A program made the translations under genes and the position numbers. A model generated the notes under the pieces. That model was not told the origin of the DNA, ran no database searches, and was given only the letters and a program-made list of their open reading frames with translations. A DNA stretch of 64,000 nucleotides from positions 3,356,011 to 3,420,010 of the forward strand of contig JACYXH010000479.1 of assembly GCA_026745465.1 (NCBI GenBank). Reading direction: 5' to 3'. The DNA comes from Lota lota. Its lineage: Eukaryota; Chordata; Actinopteri; Gadiformes; Lotidae. This document shows positions 49,575 through 62,059 of the stretch, piece after piece. Each line of letters begins with the position of its first letter. Within the stretch, counting starts at the first letter, position 1.

Positions 49575-51853
49575 ATTATTAAAAGATAGTGTTGTGAGAT
49601 TTAAGAGGTAATATTTGAGTGTAGTTTGTTGTTTTGATTGACTGCATCTGCCTTTGTATGAGACCATTACGATTTTAGACCGCTCCTGGTTCATTGCTGT
49701 CTAATCAGGCCTTATTTTCCCTGATTGGTTTGGGGTATCCATCTTGCCTGTCGATCACATTCGTCCTAGCTCCACCAAAGGTGCATCCATGGGGAAAGGG
49801 AGGGTAGAATGTATGTATATCTCCAAAATATTGCTCTCTTCTGCTCTCTCTCTTGCTTGCTCTCTTTGCAACTCTCAAATCATCCCTACAGCTGTCTCCT
49901 ACCTGGGGGGCTCCCGTGGGCACGACTGGGGAGTCATCGACGCCCAGAGACAGGTTCTTCAAGCGCTGGCCAGTATGGGGTCCAAACTCCTTCACCAGAT
50001 CGGCCAATGGGAAGAGCTGCAAGTCCTGCACAGTCACCAATCCCAGGGCCTGGAGCCTCTTACTGGTTTGATGTCCCACCCCTCAGAGGACAAAACACCA
50101 CCACAATGAGTTGAGACTTAGGTTGGATGTCCCACCCCCTAGGACACAACAACACTGAGACTAAGGGATGATAACCTTATGTATACAGTATATACAACAT
50201 ATATGGTGTACTATTTATTATTTTGCTTTCATCCAAAGCAACTTGGTGATTTCATCTTGGTCATCATAAGCAGACCATCAATAACTCGTATACCCTGGTG
50301 CCATGATCCAATATTTGTGTGGTTTTAACTACTGTTGAATGAATGAATGACCCTCACAGTGTGTTGTATAGAAGGCAAACTAGACAAACAGTAATGCAAC
50401 ATTCTCTCTACCGGGAAGTCTACGAAGACTGCCGAGGTGACCCATGATGTGGTCAACGTCCTGGGGCAGAAGTGTGGTCTGCTGGTTAGGTTTGAAGGTT
50501 CCAGACACAAGCTTGGCCAGCAGCTTATTGGTGGCGACCCCAGCGCAGCCGGTGAGGCCCAACGTGCTGCAGATGACTGTTCTGAGCTCCGCAGCGATGT
50601 GAGAGCCTACCGCCAACCTCCAGTGGTCTCCAGTGTTCGTCTCCACGCCTACAGAATATACAGAACAAGTTACCGTTCGGTTTGCTCGTCGAGTTTCTAA
50701 AGCTTTGGTTGTTAGTATTCAGCACATAACTGAAAGTCAAATGCAAATTATTTTCTTATAAATTGGACACCAAGCTTGTTTCATAATTCGTTTCCTGGTT
50801 TCAGTGAGACACCGGTCTGTGTGAACACAATGTAATAAAAGCATACCAGAACGGTTATAGACATGTCCCTCGAACGAGGAGCAGTGAGTCAGTCTCTTCT
50901 CTACCATCTCTGTAACATCCACATAGTTCTCATCGAACCCAAGCCGCTCGACTAAGTGACAGTAGGACATCAGCAGTTCTGATGGAAATCATCACAGCAC
51001 AAGGTGAGTAGGTATGGACAAAGCAATGCAACATTCAGTAACAGATCAAAGCTTGTTTTTGAGAAAAATGCTCATACATACAATGTCATATGGTTGAATA
51101 GTTACAATAAAGCAAAATACCATCATAACAATTTAACTTCAAGCACTAATGATAACATACATTAAAAAGAACGGACAGTATTTTATTTTGTATTACATTA
51201 CTTATTATTCCATCATAGACATGATAACACACTATAAAACATGATTATTACACATTATGCGATTATTAGTGCTACCTGTGACTTTGTAGGACATGTCTCG
51301 GTAGTGTGTCAGGTCCTCTCCTTTAACCAACACAAGCTGAGGACATTTCTCTTGAGCATCCACCACTGACATCAGCTTGGTCACACCTTGCTCCCTCGCC
51401 ACGTAGTTACAGGTGACTACAATATACTTCTGTTGAATACCTGCACCGATTTTTTTTATCAATGACCAGGACCAAGAACAAGTGTACAATTTAAAAAGTT
51501 AGATACAGTAAACCAGTTTAACGTTACCCAAAGGCACATTCCGCAGAGCTGGGTTTCTGATCATTTCCACCTGGGCGTAAAAGCAGTCCAAGTCAAAGTG
51601 TAGAATGACTCTGTGGGGGGATGTCTGCAGTCTATTCAAGCCAGTTCCTACACAGAAAGCAATTACATTAAAAACATGTATTGACATTTATTTCACGAGG
51701 CAGTACGACGTTGACTATTTATTTAGCTTTTGGATTCCGGTTTGTGTTTAGTTCACCATAAACAGCCACAGGATTTGGTCCCACTGTAAAGTCTGTGAAA
51801 CTGGTCTTCCACTCAGTTTCATCCTCATCGTTATTATCGTCACTGTTTTCCAT
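47365..51853 (-). CDS. poli: DNA polymerase iota
   Basis: Ten exons (5' to 3'): 51853-51757, 51647-51528, 51440-51276, 50978-50847, 50648-50412, 50081-49903, 49429-49338, 49259-49126, 48822-48605, 48279-47365; 762 residues. A Y-family translesion polymerase. Metal ligands sit in HFDLDCFYAQVE and ERLGFDENYVDVTEMVE; fingers include VVTCNYVAREQGV; thumb helix-hairpin-helix is LPGVGHQTSKRLQALG; little finger includes RESRQCPIPNHIGQKV. Two ubiquitin-binding motifs follow in the last exon (VDPEVFRELPEDIQREL and VDPTVFSELPPEVQREL), matching UBM1 and UBM2. It inserts bases opposite lesions in the nucleus. The acidic first exon MENSDDNNDEDE fits. The acceptor at 49260 is AAG, less common; the last exon may begin at 48282 instead. 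Confidence 0.92.
49501..49572. repeat. (CA)n microsatellite in poli intron
   Basis: 72 bp of perfect CA dinucleotides, 71 bp upstream (in poli sense) of the exon starting at 49429. Confidence 0.96.
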
Positions 51854-52307
51854 TTCGAAGACCTTGAAATATGAACACAAACAGTTTTAAAAGTAGAGCT
51901 GTGCTGATAGCCATTAATGTTGTTACACATGGACGTTTCCCGGGCACCACCTCTTCCTTCCCATGTGACCTGAACGCAACGTTCATAGTTAAGTGCACAG
52001 TGCTGCCCCCCAGTGGCGCGGGGAGCTACAACACACTCCTCGCGCAATACAATCGTTATAGACGACCAACACGTAATGCTGGACAACCAGCAGCAGGCAA
52101 CAGACCTAAACTTGGAACATGATTTAATATGGAATAATCATACAAATAACCAGACAAACAAAAATATTGGACAGTACACATGACGTCTATAAAAGATGGA
52201 GCGCACCACCTGCCGTCACTGCAGTGCCCTAATTAGGAGACTCCACGCGTCTATTATAACTTTTATTGTAAAGAAAAGGCGAACCTGACGGGTTTTGTTT
52301 TTTGCAG
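51854..52307. promoter_or_regulatory. Divergent promoter region between poli and rexo1
   Basis: Only 454 bp separate the two start codons on opposite strands, so both promoters must lie here unless distant untranslated exons exist. A CTATAAAAG motif at about 52189-52197 points toward rexo1, followed by an acceptor-like TTTTTTGCAG directly before the rexo1 ATG, suggesting its 5' UTR may be spliced. Confidence 0.5.
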
Positions 52308-55300
52308 ATGTTGCCAGCGTCCGGTCTCTTTGCTGAAGTAGTCTGCCCTTTCCGACGACGTGGACTTTGTGAGAGGCCACACTGTTTGTACAAGCATGAG
52401 AAAGAAGTCCGAGATATGTTTGCTGCGTCGTTGAAATCGCCGGTAGGCCTAGTTGATTTTCCAGGTCAGTTGTTTACAACTACACGCAAATAAATAATGG
52501 ATGATATGTATATGCCTATCCAATGTTCTGCTGAATGATTGATGGTGGTGGGAATTCTCCTTCATTCGTTGTACTACTGGCCATTGCTATAGAGCCGAAT
52601 GCATGAGAACCACGAGACTCAATCAAACACAATTTAATCAAAACAACTTAATGTGTATATATAAAAAAACATTTATCTCCATATGTCTTCGTGCCGTAAA
52701 GCAGGAATTCCAAATTATCACCCGACTGAGAGCAGTGAATCACTCCAAGAGTTGGTGCGTATTAACAAAGAGATCGAAGACGTGAAGAACGAGGTGGAGA
52801 AGGAGCAGAGGAGACTGTCTCGCTACCAAACGGAGCAGGTAGACCGTGGTAACGCCGAGTCTGCAACACTACAGCGCACACACAATCAAACGACATACAA
52901 ACATGTAAACGGAGAGGGTTATAATCCGTCGTCGCACAGACTCACGTCAAAGCTCTCTTCCCAAGCACGGAAATACGTGGTGGATAACTCCAAACCAAGG
53001 ACCGATTTGGAATATGACCCATTGTCCAACTTCTCGGCGGATCTGCGGTCTTACAGTTCGTCAGGCAAAGAGCAAAAGGATAAGGCCGGGGTTAAAAGGG
53101 CAAGAGACGTTTCCTGTAGTGACCGTCCCAAGCTTCAGTCGGCCAGCAGGGAAGCCTGTCCAGTGTTGGAGGACGACCTCATACAGGAAGGGGATCTCGT
53201 AATCGACATCCCATCCTCCCCGGATCTTAAAAAAAGCAAAGTTCACGATGTCATCGAAAATCAGTCTATGGTGGCAGAACCGGATCGGGTCTCCCCTCAC
53301 ATTGAGGCTGACATTACACTGACTCAGACTTCAATCTCTGAGGCTTCCCAGGGTGAGTCCTCTTCTGTCATACTGATAGAATCAGACGAGTCCATCGACA
53401 TAAGCGAAAGTCAACCCATTGACATGTTTGACGGCTTGTCTAAATGTTTGGAAGACTTGCGAAGTGAGAACCAGAGGATCGCTCGCTCACACGCGGAGTA
53501 CGCTGGGGAGGAAAGGAGTAGTCGGGATGAAGAGGTCAAAGGTCACCCTGAGGACACTATGTCCTTTCAAGATCACTTCCAGGACGTTCGGCACACTGTT
53601 GAGTTAAACGAAATCTCCACGACGACGACGCCGTCTCAGGCCTACACTGTTGAGAAGACTTATCCAGCGCAGCCGAATCGTGATCCACATCCTGCTCCCT
53701 CAGTCTTCCACCATCTCATGCACCAGACGGTAGAACCTCCAGCCCACACACACACGGCCCAACACTACTGGTCCCCGACCAATAGCATGCCGGCGGTTGT
53801 GCCGTGTGACCAAGCACACTTGGCCGCCCCTCCCCCGCCATCAGGGACCTCAGATGGTGACCACAGCTGCCCTCTGTACACGCCGTCAGAGTCCAACATC
53901 CAATCACATTTACTGTCTCCCCAAACTTCTGCCCCCACGGACTATCCCCCCGGCAGAGCCAGCCCATTGGGGGGAGGGAACATCATCCTCATCGAGTCCA
54001 GTTCTGAGGAGGGGGAGTCGGCCGCAGAGAACCTCAACTATTCGGACGTGGACATGTCGGACAGCGACCCCATGGAGGAATGTTACCGGATCTTCATGGA
54101 GGCCAACGAGGCGGAGAAGGGGGCCCTGCACCCCATTCCCCAAGTCCCACTGGCCGGGAACGTGAGTGTCCGGAGTAACTCGCAAAGTCCTCTGAAGAGC
54201 CATGGGGGGTCGACTTCCCCTTCCCTTTCAGGTTCTCACCCCCTCTCACCCGTGTGTGTTTCAGGGGGATGAGCATGCAGAGCTGGAGATGCCAGCGGTG
54301 GAGGAGAAACCACAGGCTCTGTCGGCGCAGAAAAGGGTGGCCCACGTACCCAGACGTCCAGAGGTACCCTGTTCTGTCCCACAGATGTTACTGTAGACCA
54401 ATAGTTACCAATGTTTTTTTATTTTACCCCATGGCCCCATTTTTCTGTCCAAAGATTCTTGCGACCCCCAACATCTTACATGTTGTTGTGCATCTGCTTC
54501 CCTACACATTGTTTTAACCCCTCAGCATCAGCCTGAATTATCATCATATCCCAATGAAGTATTAGTGAGCTTATGGCTATGAATCATATTTGGTATATAA
54601 TCACTGATGGTGAATAAGGGTCCTTTACACTTGACAGTAAAACATTTATCATCAAATATCTGTAGCTTATAAGTCAGCGATCGCCTGTGTCCCCGGGACT
54701 GCAATAACTTGATTATAGTGTGTTAACATCGGACTGCCTCCTTTACTATCATAACTCATTGGAAAGATCCCATTTAAAATACTTTTTGACAATGAAGGCT
54801 AAAAGCCAGAAACGCTAACCACGACCAGTATACCAAAACCCTCATCTTTGTTAATCTTGTGATTCGACCAGCCGGTTGCTGTGGTCAGACCTCAGCCCCA
54901 GGTTCTAGTTCCCCTGCGGGGGGGGCCCTCAGGATCCCAGCTCCCCCACCACCCCAAGGTCCTGCAGGTACAGCAGAGGGCCACACCCCCCACAGCCTCT
55001 GTTAAGGCAGGCCAGACCTTCCCCTCGTCTACCCATCAGAGGAGACCTGAGACCGGGGCTCCGGTTCCCCCCTCTCAGAACCACGTACAGCACCCCGTCT
55101 CCGTGCAGAGCGGTAGGTGGACTGGACTTCAGTTGATATGTTGGTGGGATTGCAACATTCTGATGAGGTCACGTTTTTGGAAGAAATTTCATTAGAACAA
55201 AGATGATAGTAATAATGATGATGAATTGCATAACACTTTTGAAGACACCTGAAGAGCACCACATTGTGTATGTGTGTAGGGTGGTTATTGTATGTGGTTC

Positions 55301-56312
55301 CTATCCTCCATCAGCATATATGAGCTGCATACCAGTGGGCAACGCTGTGATCCAAGTGGGCAACAACCTGCATTTCATCCTTCCGGAAGGCTCCTACCCG
55401 CTGCCCATCTCGTCCATGGCCAACTCAGTGTCCACTGTGTTGACGCCCATCGGCGGCGTCAACACCAGCGGCATGCAGTCCTTCCAGCTGTCCACGGTCA
55501 CGCCGGTGCATCGGAGCAGGCCAGACCACTCAGTGCCGGTCCACATGGTGGGGCACATATCCTCGCTGCCCTCCGTCTCTGCCCTGGGACACACAGGCCC
55601 AGCCACACTGTTTGGACCACAGGGAGCCCTCCATGTTCCTCCCAAGGTGTCCGTAATGCTTCCTCTTTCTCTTCTGGACACAGAACAGGCATCGCCACAT
55701 GAGGTTATTGAAAGAATAAATACTGACTTTTCGGCTTTTCTTGTTTTTTGCTGATGAAGCCGTTGACTAAGCGTAAGGTGAAGCAGCGTCCCGAGAAGGT
55801 CAAGGACAAAGTCCCGCATGATGTGCGACAGCGCTACGTCAACATGTTTACTGAGGAGTTTCTTAAAACTTCTCCCACCGTTAAGGACTCCTTTGAGAAG
55901 GTGGGTGCTAGTGTAGTTCTGAAAGAGTTCTCATGGCTTGGCAGATCAATGATGGATAAACCTAATTCACTGTTTGACCGTGGCGCTTACCATATGTCAC
56001 TACATATGAAGTCTTGAATCAATGCCAACATTTGTCCAGTCTACCAAATAATGTATCAACATTTGTTCTGAATGGCGGTTCCCAGAAGACCAGTGATGGA
56101 CCAGCTCTGAAGGCTTGACTGGAATCTGGCTTGACTGATATTTGGTGTTTGTATAGTGTTTTTTTACAAGATGCCTTGGTGTTGTTTACAACAGGCACTG
56201 GCAGAGGAAAGGACGGTTTATAACCGCAGTGCCAACAAACTAAAATATCTGAGTGTTGCTGTGAATGCACTGAAGAGGCTGAAGAACCAGAGTGCTGTTC
56301 CTACCAAAGGTA

Positions 56313-56343
<31 letters not shown>

Positions 56344-57513
56344 TGTGTGTGTGTGTGTGTGTGTGTGTGATACTTTGTTTCTTTAATTCTTCACACAGAT
56401 GAAAACGAGACGAGTGGCAAGAGAGCAAAGGGAAACATTCCTCTCAACATGAGCCAACTTGTGGGAAGCGGTGAGTTTTCAGTGGCCCATACTCATGGCA
56501 CCATTTGGGTGTTTTTCTGAATTACTTTGTGTAAACGTGGTGTTGTGTGCCTGCTAGGGGACGCTGCACTGTATGAAAGTTTAAAGGAGTACATTATGAA
56601 CGAGGAGAAGCTGATCGAGCACAACTACCCGCTCCAGAACCCAGAGAGACCGGGCAGCGCTATCCTGTTTATAGACAGTAAAAAGGGCATTAATGACCGT
56701 AAGTATTCCCACTATTTTAAAGTTTTATTTAGCAGCCGCCTTTATTCAAAGTGTCTTACAGTGAATAATTATATTTTTGGACGATTTACCTACATTTTCA
56801 CTATAGTGTACAAGTGTAACCTTGTGGCTTACCAGAAGGCTAAGGTAACTTGCTATGTAGCAATAAGTTGATCAATGTTATCTCTCCATGAGACCACTAG
56901 ATGGCGCATTTAGCCTGCGCTGAGTCTTATTTGTACATAAGGGCTGGATGTTGCCTAACCGCTCTGTACCTCTTTTCCTCTTAATTTATATTATTTTAAA
57001 TGTTTTAATGGGACTTTTAATTAATATTTTGTTTTACGTGTATTTATGTAAATGATCTTATCCCGTCTTATGGGATAATGGGATAATGTCTTAAGAATTT
57101 TGGAAAACGCAGTATAAATTATTTTTATCAATTTACTTTGAGTCTGCTCTGTCTCTAAAAGCCCTGAAGAGGATCTGCTGTCGTTGTGGGGCCACGTACT
57201 CTGTGAGCAAAACAGGGAAGCACACTCGTAAGGAGGAGTGTAATTACCACTACGGCAAAGGAGTTGAAAAAAAAGGTGAGTTCACAGTAGGAATATAGTA
57301 AATATACAGTGCTGTAGGTTCATATTAACGGCCTTCTGTGTTTGTACCAGTTCCTGGAGGGGTTGAAACGCGCTACAGCTGCTGTGAAGGAGTGATGGGA
57401 GCACCAGGGTGCCAAGTGTTCAGGGTATGGACTAGAGAACCAGAGCCCAACACCACTTGTAGATTGGTTACTACAGTAGTACGGTAGTAGTACTACTACT
57501 ACCCCTCTCGGTT

Positions 57514-57595
<82 letters not shown>

Positions 57596-60165
57596 CTACA
57601 CGTCCATGATGCGGTCAACATGGATGGTTTCGTCTCCTCCCACCCGAGAGAGGACTCTGAGAGGAGCTGTCCAGGGGTCTACTCCTTGGACTGTGAAACG
57701 GTGACATCACTCAGTTCATTCACCTTTTTACCTGCATTGATTTTGACTTGCATACCGGCTGGAAAATACCACAAGGAAGTATGATGCCCATTTTTAAATG
57801 GTTGACAACAAATGAGTACATAAGCTAATTATGGTTCTAGAAGCAAATCTTTTCTGCTTGATGAACTGAACCTCTATTCATAGACATGCAAATGTATGGA
57901 CTTTAGAGGGGAATATTTCCACCTAAAAACAAGGGATTTGAAACTGCTTTATAATTGGATCTCAATACCTGTCAATCATGAAGCTGCAATTAGTAGACTA
58001 CTACTAAAGTGACACATTTTATCTCATTTTGATTTGACTTGCTAGGGCGGTTGGGACACTGGGGATCGACCCCCGATACCTTTCAGCTGGGAGTCAAACA
58101 CCCTTTAACTACTAGACAGACCATCCCCAGTTTGAAATATCGTCTTTGTTTCCTGTCTGAGTAGTGTTATACCACTCACGGGCTGGAGCTGTCCAGAGTC
58201 ACGGTGGTCAACTCCGCTCTGCAGGTGGTGTACGACGTGTTCGTCAAACCCGATAACGATGTGGTCGACTTCAACACCAGGTCTCCACACGTGTCCTTTT
58301 ATATCCCTTCATATGCTCCTTCCTCTCCTTCACCATAACTATCGCAATTCCCACACTCACAGTTTTGCTGCATAGAATTAGCAAAAACGGCAGAAAAATT
58401 AGGACACAACCTACTCAAACATAAACATATTGGAGCCACTTCTCAAGGACCATTTTAGATTGGTCATGTAGTGCACTTTTTATCATTAAGTTTTAGAAAT
58501 GTAAAAAATTTCAGTAGTTCCCACAATGTTCACAACACACCATTATTTTCCTATTAGCTGATGATGCACTGCCTGAAAGGGACCATACTCCCTTTTTATA
58601 TTGGCCCATAGTGCTGTAAACCACTGGTGTGGTTTTTATTTTATTTTGTGAAGATTCTCTGGTATCTCGGAGAAGGACGTGAAGGAGGACTGTCCCTCCA
58701 TGGGAGAGGTGCAGCAGACCCTGCTTAGCTTCATCTCAGCGGACACCATCCTGGTGGGACACGGCCTGGAGACCAGCCTCTGTGCCCTGAAGGTGAGCCC
58801 GGCAGCCAGGGACCAGACATGGGTCAGCCCAGGAAACAGACATGGGTCAGCCCAGGAAACAGACATGGGTCGGCCCAGGGAACAGACACGGGTCGGCCCA
58901 GGGAACAGACGCGGGTCGGCCCAGGGAACAGACGCGGGTCGGCCCAGGGAACAGACGCGGGTCGGCCCAGGGAACAGACGCGGGTCGGCCCAGGGAACAG
59001 ACGCGGGTCGGCCCAGGGAACAGACACGGGTCGGCCCAGGGAACAGACACGGGTCGGTCCAGGGAACAGACACGGGTCGGCCCAGTGCGGGTCCCTTCTG
59101 CCTGTTAGAACTCTAGAAAACATGGCATGGGTTAATATTGGTTTCATTGAGTCTATTGTTTGCGCAACAGTTACAAAGTAGGAAGCGAGCATTAAAACAA
59201 ACCACTGATCGTGTGAGATAACAAAAAAAACCTGCAAGTATCTCGCCCATACAAATAGAAAAGGAAATACACAATAACATTGCTACTAGAAGAACAAAAA
59301 GATTAATCATAATAGAGAATTATAATCTTAAATTAAGTGTAAAATAATGGATTCCCTAATGAAGACGAAACAAAAATAATAATGAACGAATCAGACAAGG
59401 AAAGTGGCTCTTTAAGAGACTGTGACCTCATCCTGAGTATTGCTCCCCTAGTTTCTCCATGGGACCGTGGTGGACACCTCTGTGGTGTTCCCTCACCGCA
59501 TGGGACCCCCCCACAAGCTGACCCTCAACAACCTCACTGCCGACTACCTCCGGAGGATCATCCAGGACAGTGGTGGGTCATGGTTCAAACCTTCTGCCAC
59601 TGTAGGCCTATCATTCACCTAGCGGCCATCTTGGTTCTAAACGCTAGCCTTCAGCTCCCCCAACCGGCTAGTGTTTAGAACCAAGATTGCCGCTAGGTGT
59701 ATAAGGCCTATGTGACTTCATCGCCACGAGAACGTCAATAGGAAAATATGAATTGTGTGAAACTGCTTAATACAGAATAACGAATCAAATAAACACAACT
59801 TATTGGTTTTAATGATTGGGGGAGGGAGGGGTCAGGATAGTGTCGTGTCTAGGGTATGTGACTCCCAGCTAAAAGGTTCTGGGTTCGATCCCCAAAGTCT
59901 GCAACCCTACCTGTAGTAGGCATCCTTGAGCAAGATGCCCTGCTATACTCCTTAATGACATGTATCTGAATTCAAGTCGCTTTGCATAGAAGCCGCTACG
60001 CTATGAATGAATGCTAAGTTATTGGGTGAATCTGTGGTTTGACTTGTGTTTTAACCCTGCTCTCCTCTGCTAGTCTGTGGCCATGACACAGCGGATGATG
60101 CGGCGGCCTGCATGGAGCTGGTGCTGTGGAAGGTCAAGGAAGATGGGAAAGGCAGGAAATGGTGA
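52308..60165 (+). CDS. rexo1: RNA exonuclease 1 homolog
   Basis: Sixteen exons: 52308-52464, 52705-54161, 54265-54363, 54872-55112, 55315-55646, 55760-55900, 56195-56309, 56399-56470, 56558-56698, 57162-57275, 57351-57424, 57596-57700, 58165-58280, 58654-58792, 59452-59572, 60074-60165; 1171 residues (human 1221). N-terminal CCCH-type finger ([18 protein letters not shown]), a helix [53 protein letters not shown], the conserved [16 protein letters not shown] region, a cysteine cluster ([11 protein letters not shown] to [13 protein letters not shown]), then a DEDDh exonuclease: Exo I LDCE, Exo [13 protein letters not shown], Exo [20 protein letters not shown]1 binds elongin A in mammals. Ser replaces the expected Exo II Asp, so catalysis is doubtful. 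Confidence 0.92.
56313..56369. repeat. (GT)n filling rexo1 intron 7
   Basis: Interrupted GT run starting 3 bp inside the intron; it makes up most of the 89-bp intron 56310-56398. Confidence 0.93.
56725..56785 (-). mobile_element. SINE tail fragment, minus strand
   Basis: The minus strand reads CACTTTGAATAAAGGCGGCT, the fish SINE tail. Lies in rexo1 intron 9. Short and without promoter boxes. Confidence 0.45.
57516..57593. repeat. (GT)n abutting the rexo1 exon 12 acceptor
   Basis: 78 bp of perfect GT running directly into the AG at 57594-57595. Confidence 0.96.
58045..58130 (-). mobile_element. tRNA-derived SINE head, minus strand
   Basis: The minus strand carries TGACTCCCAGCTGAAAGGT and a B-box-like GGGGTCGATCCCC. 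Same family as 59835-60017. Confidence 0.65.
58816..59090. repeat. 23-bp minisatellite in rexo1 intron 14
   Basis: GGGTC anchors every 23 bp from 58821 to 59074, twelve copies of a unit with GGCCCAGGGAACAGACGC. It begins within 25 bp of the exon 14 donor at 58793. Confidence 0.96.
59603..59710. mobile_element. Hairpin MITE-like element, copy 2
   Basis: 108-bp hairpin ending TAGGCCTA-like on both sides, with the same TTCACCTAGCGGCCATCTTG and TTCTAAACGCTAG arms as copy 1 but a different, shorter centre. Confidence 0.75.
59835..60017 (+). mobile_element. tRNA-derived SINE
   Basis: Contains GTGACTCCCAGCTAAAAGGT, a B-box-like GGGTTCGATCCCC near 59880, a middle region, and the tail AAGTCGCTTTGCATAGAAG. 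Full-length layout in rexo1 intron 15, coding-strand orientation. Confidence 0.75.
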
Positions 60166-60501
60166 TGGTGGGAAATAAAGATTTGTTACGGTTTGACTCC
60201 TCAGTCCATGAAAGATGGCAACTGGGAACGACCGCTGACCGCTTCTATCTGCTTGAGCGTTGTTCTCTATCATGTGCTGCCTGCGTTTTTGTTTTGTTTT
60301 TTGTTGTTCCTTAAGGTGTGAGCATGAGAATACTGCATTTTTATAAGAAATAATTTGCATCACTTTAAGTTCAGGCAGAATTATTATTTTATTAAATAGC
60401 TTTTTGGTTTGCAGTACATTATTTCATGCGCTTGTGAATATTGTGACGGGTTGCACATGGTGTTGTGGAAACCTAACGGTTGGGGTATGAATGTTTCAGA
60501 A

Positions 60502-60507
60502 AATAAA
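60502..60507 (+). terminator. rexo1 polyadenylation signal
   Basis: AATAAA about 340 bp after the stop codon. Confidence 0.65.
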
Positions 60508-60509
60508 AG

Positions 60510-61023
60510 CACTTGTTGAAGCTTGGTGTGATTTCCTCATCTGACCGGCCAATTAATCTTTCTGATCAGCTCAATTGTGTCCAATCACGTTCCACAGATG
60601 ATGGCGCGGCATTCACTCCAACCAATCGGTAAACGAGTTGATCTCACCAATTACTACTTTGTACAGTGATTGGTTGAAATAGGTTCTGTCATTAAAATTA
60701 CTCTTGATGTTTTTGATTGGACCACATGTGCTTGAAGTTCAACTGAGCCAGCATAAAAAACCCTAATCATGCAAATGGCTTACATCTGTTAGTAATTACA
60801 GTCCTACACAGTGTCATTCTTAAGCAAAAACTGCTTGAATAAAGTACCAAATTTAATGGCAGAGAAATGTTTGAGTCAGTTTGTCCTCTGAAAATACTTA
60901 TATAAACATATTGTAGTAAAACCATGTCTTATGGCAAACAAGCTATTGTAAAAGCAATTCACAATTCAAAATGCAGTGTGAAATTAATTCACCCAAAAAT
61001 GTGAAAGAAGTAAAACTAAAGCT
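60510..61023. other. Gap between convergent rexo1 and UGT genes
   Basis: No gene seen. Presumably holds the UGT 3' UTR on the minus strand; no decisive polyadenylation signal was picked. Confidence 0.4.
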
Positions 61024-62059
61024 TCACTCTGCCTTGCTCTTACTGTTCTTCATGTTCCTCGTTCTACCACAGCACCTACCCACGCAGAACCCACAGCTCT
61101 TGACCAATAGGAGCGCGAGGAGCAGCCCCACGGACAGGAGCAGCAGAATCACGTCCAGGCTGTGGTACTGGTACCAGGTGAGGTTGTGGGCCTGGACCCT
61201 GAGGTGTCGGGCTCCCTTGTTGCGCATGGTGAATTCGATCCAGAACACAGCCTCGTCCCTGGGGCTCAGCGGTCGGTCGTGGTGGATGCTGGACAGCCTC
61301 ATGACACTCTCCTTGTACCTGCAAGGACAACCATAGATAATATATACACCACATGTTCTTTGTCTTATCTTAATGTAGTCTGATTGATCCTCAAAGAATT
61401 TGTTTGTGCTTCCGGATTAATACTGTAGTACTGACATTTTGCAGCAGACACTTTTATCCAAGGAGACTTACAAGTTCTAGGATGAGAATATAAGCATTTC
61501 CTCATGAGACCATCCAGATGCTCAACTTTGCGTTTTGCAATGAATGTCAGAGAGAACCAGAATATGAACTCACGAGATCAGCATGGTCTCACAGGGCTAC
61601 AATAAGCATACACAAAGCATACAATCAAAATGTAGTCAGCAAAAAAAAACTGAAAGTGCCATGCAAAGTAAACTGGACCAGGCCAGAGCAGCCATATCAG
61701 AACAGATTTAAACGTTGTTTACACTTTGTAAAGTCTAGATAATCACAGAAGGGCAAAAGCCGTTCTTGCTCTAGTTCATGGTTTACTCTGCCCTTTATTA
61801 ACTGATATAAAAGAGAGAGAGAGAGAGAGAGACTCACGAGGGCTCGTGGATGACCGTACGCAGTGCATCCAGGAGATCCTGGCTCTGCATAGTGTTGTAG
61901 TGCAAGACGCGGGCGGCTCCCTTGGCCTCTATGTGCACCATGTTGTCGGGCTGGTCAGCGAACATGGGGATCCCCAGCATGGGGACCCCGTGGTAGATGG
62001 CTTCGTAGATGCCGTTGGTGCCACCGTGAGTGATGAAAGCTTTGGCTTTAGGGTGACCT

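Noticed and set aside
58679..59237. Repetitive 137-145 residue frames on both strands
   Set aside because: Products of a 23-bp minisatellite inside a rexo1 intron; only the first part of the + frame is exon 14.
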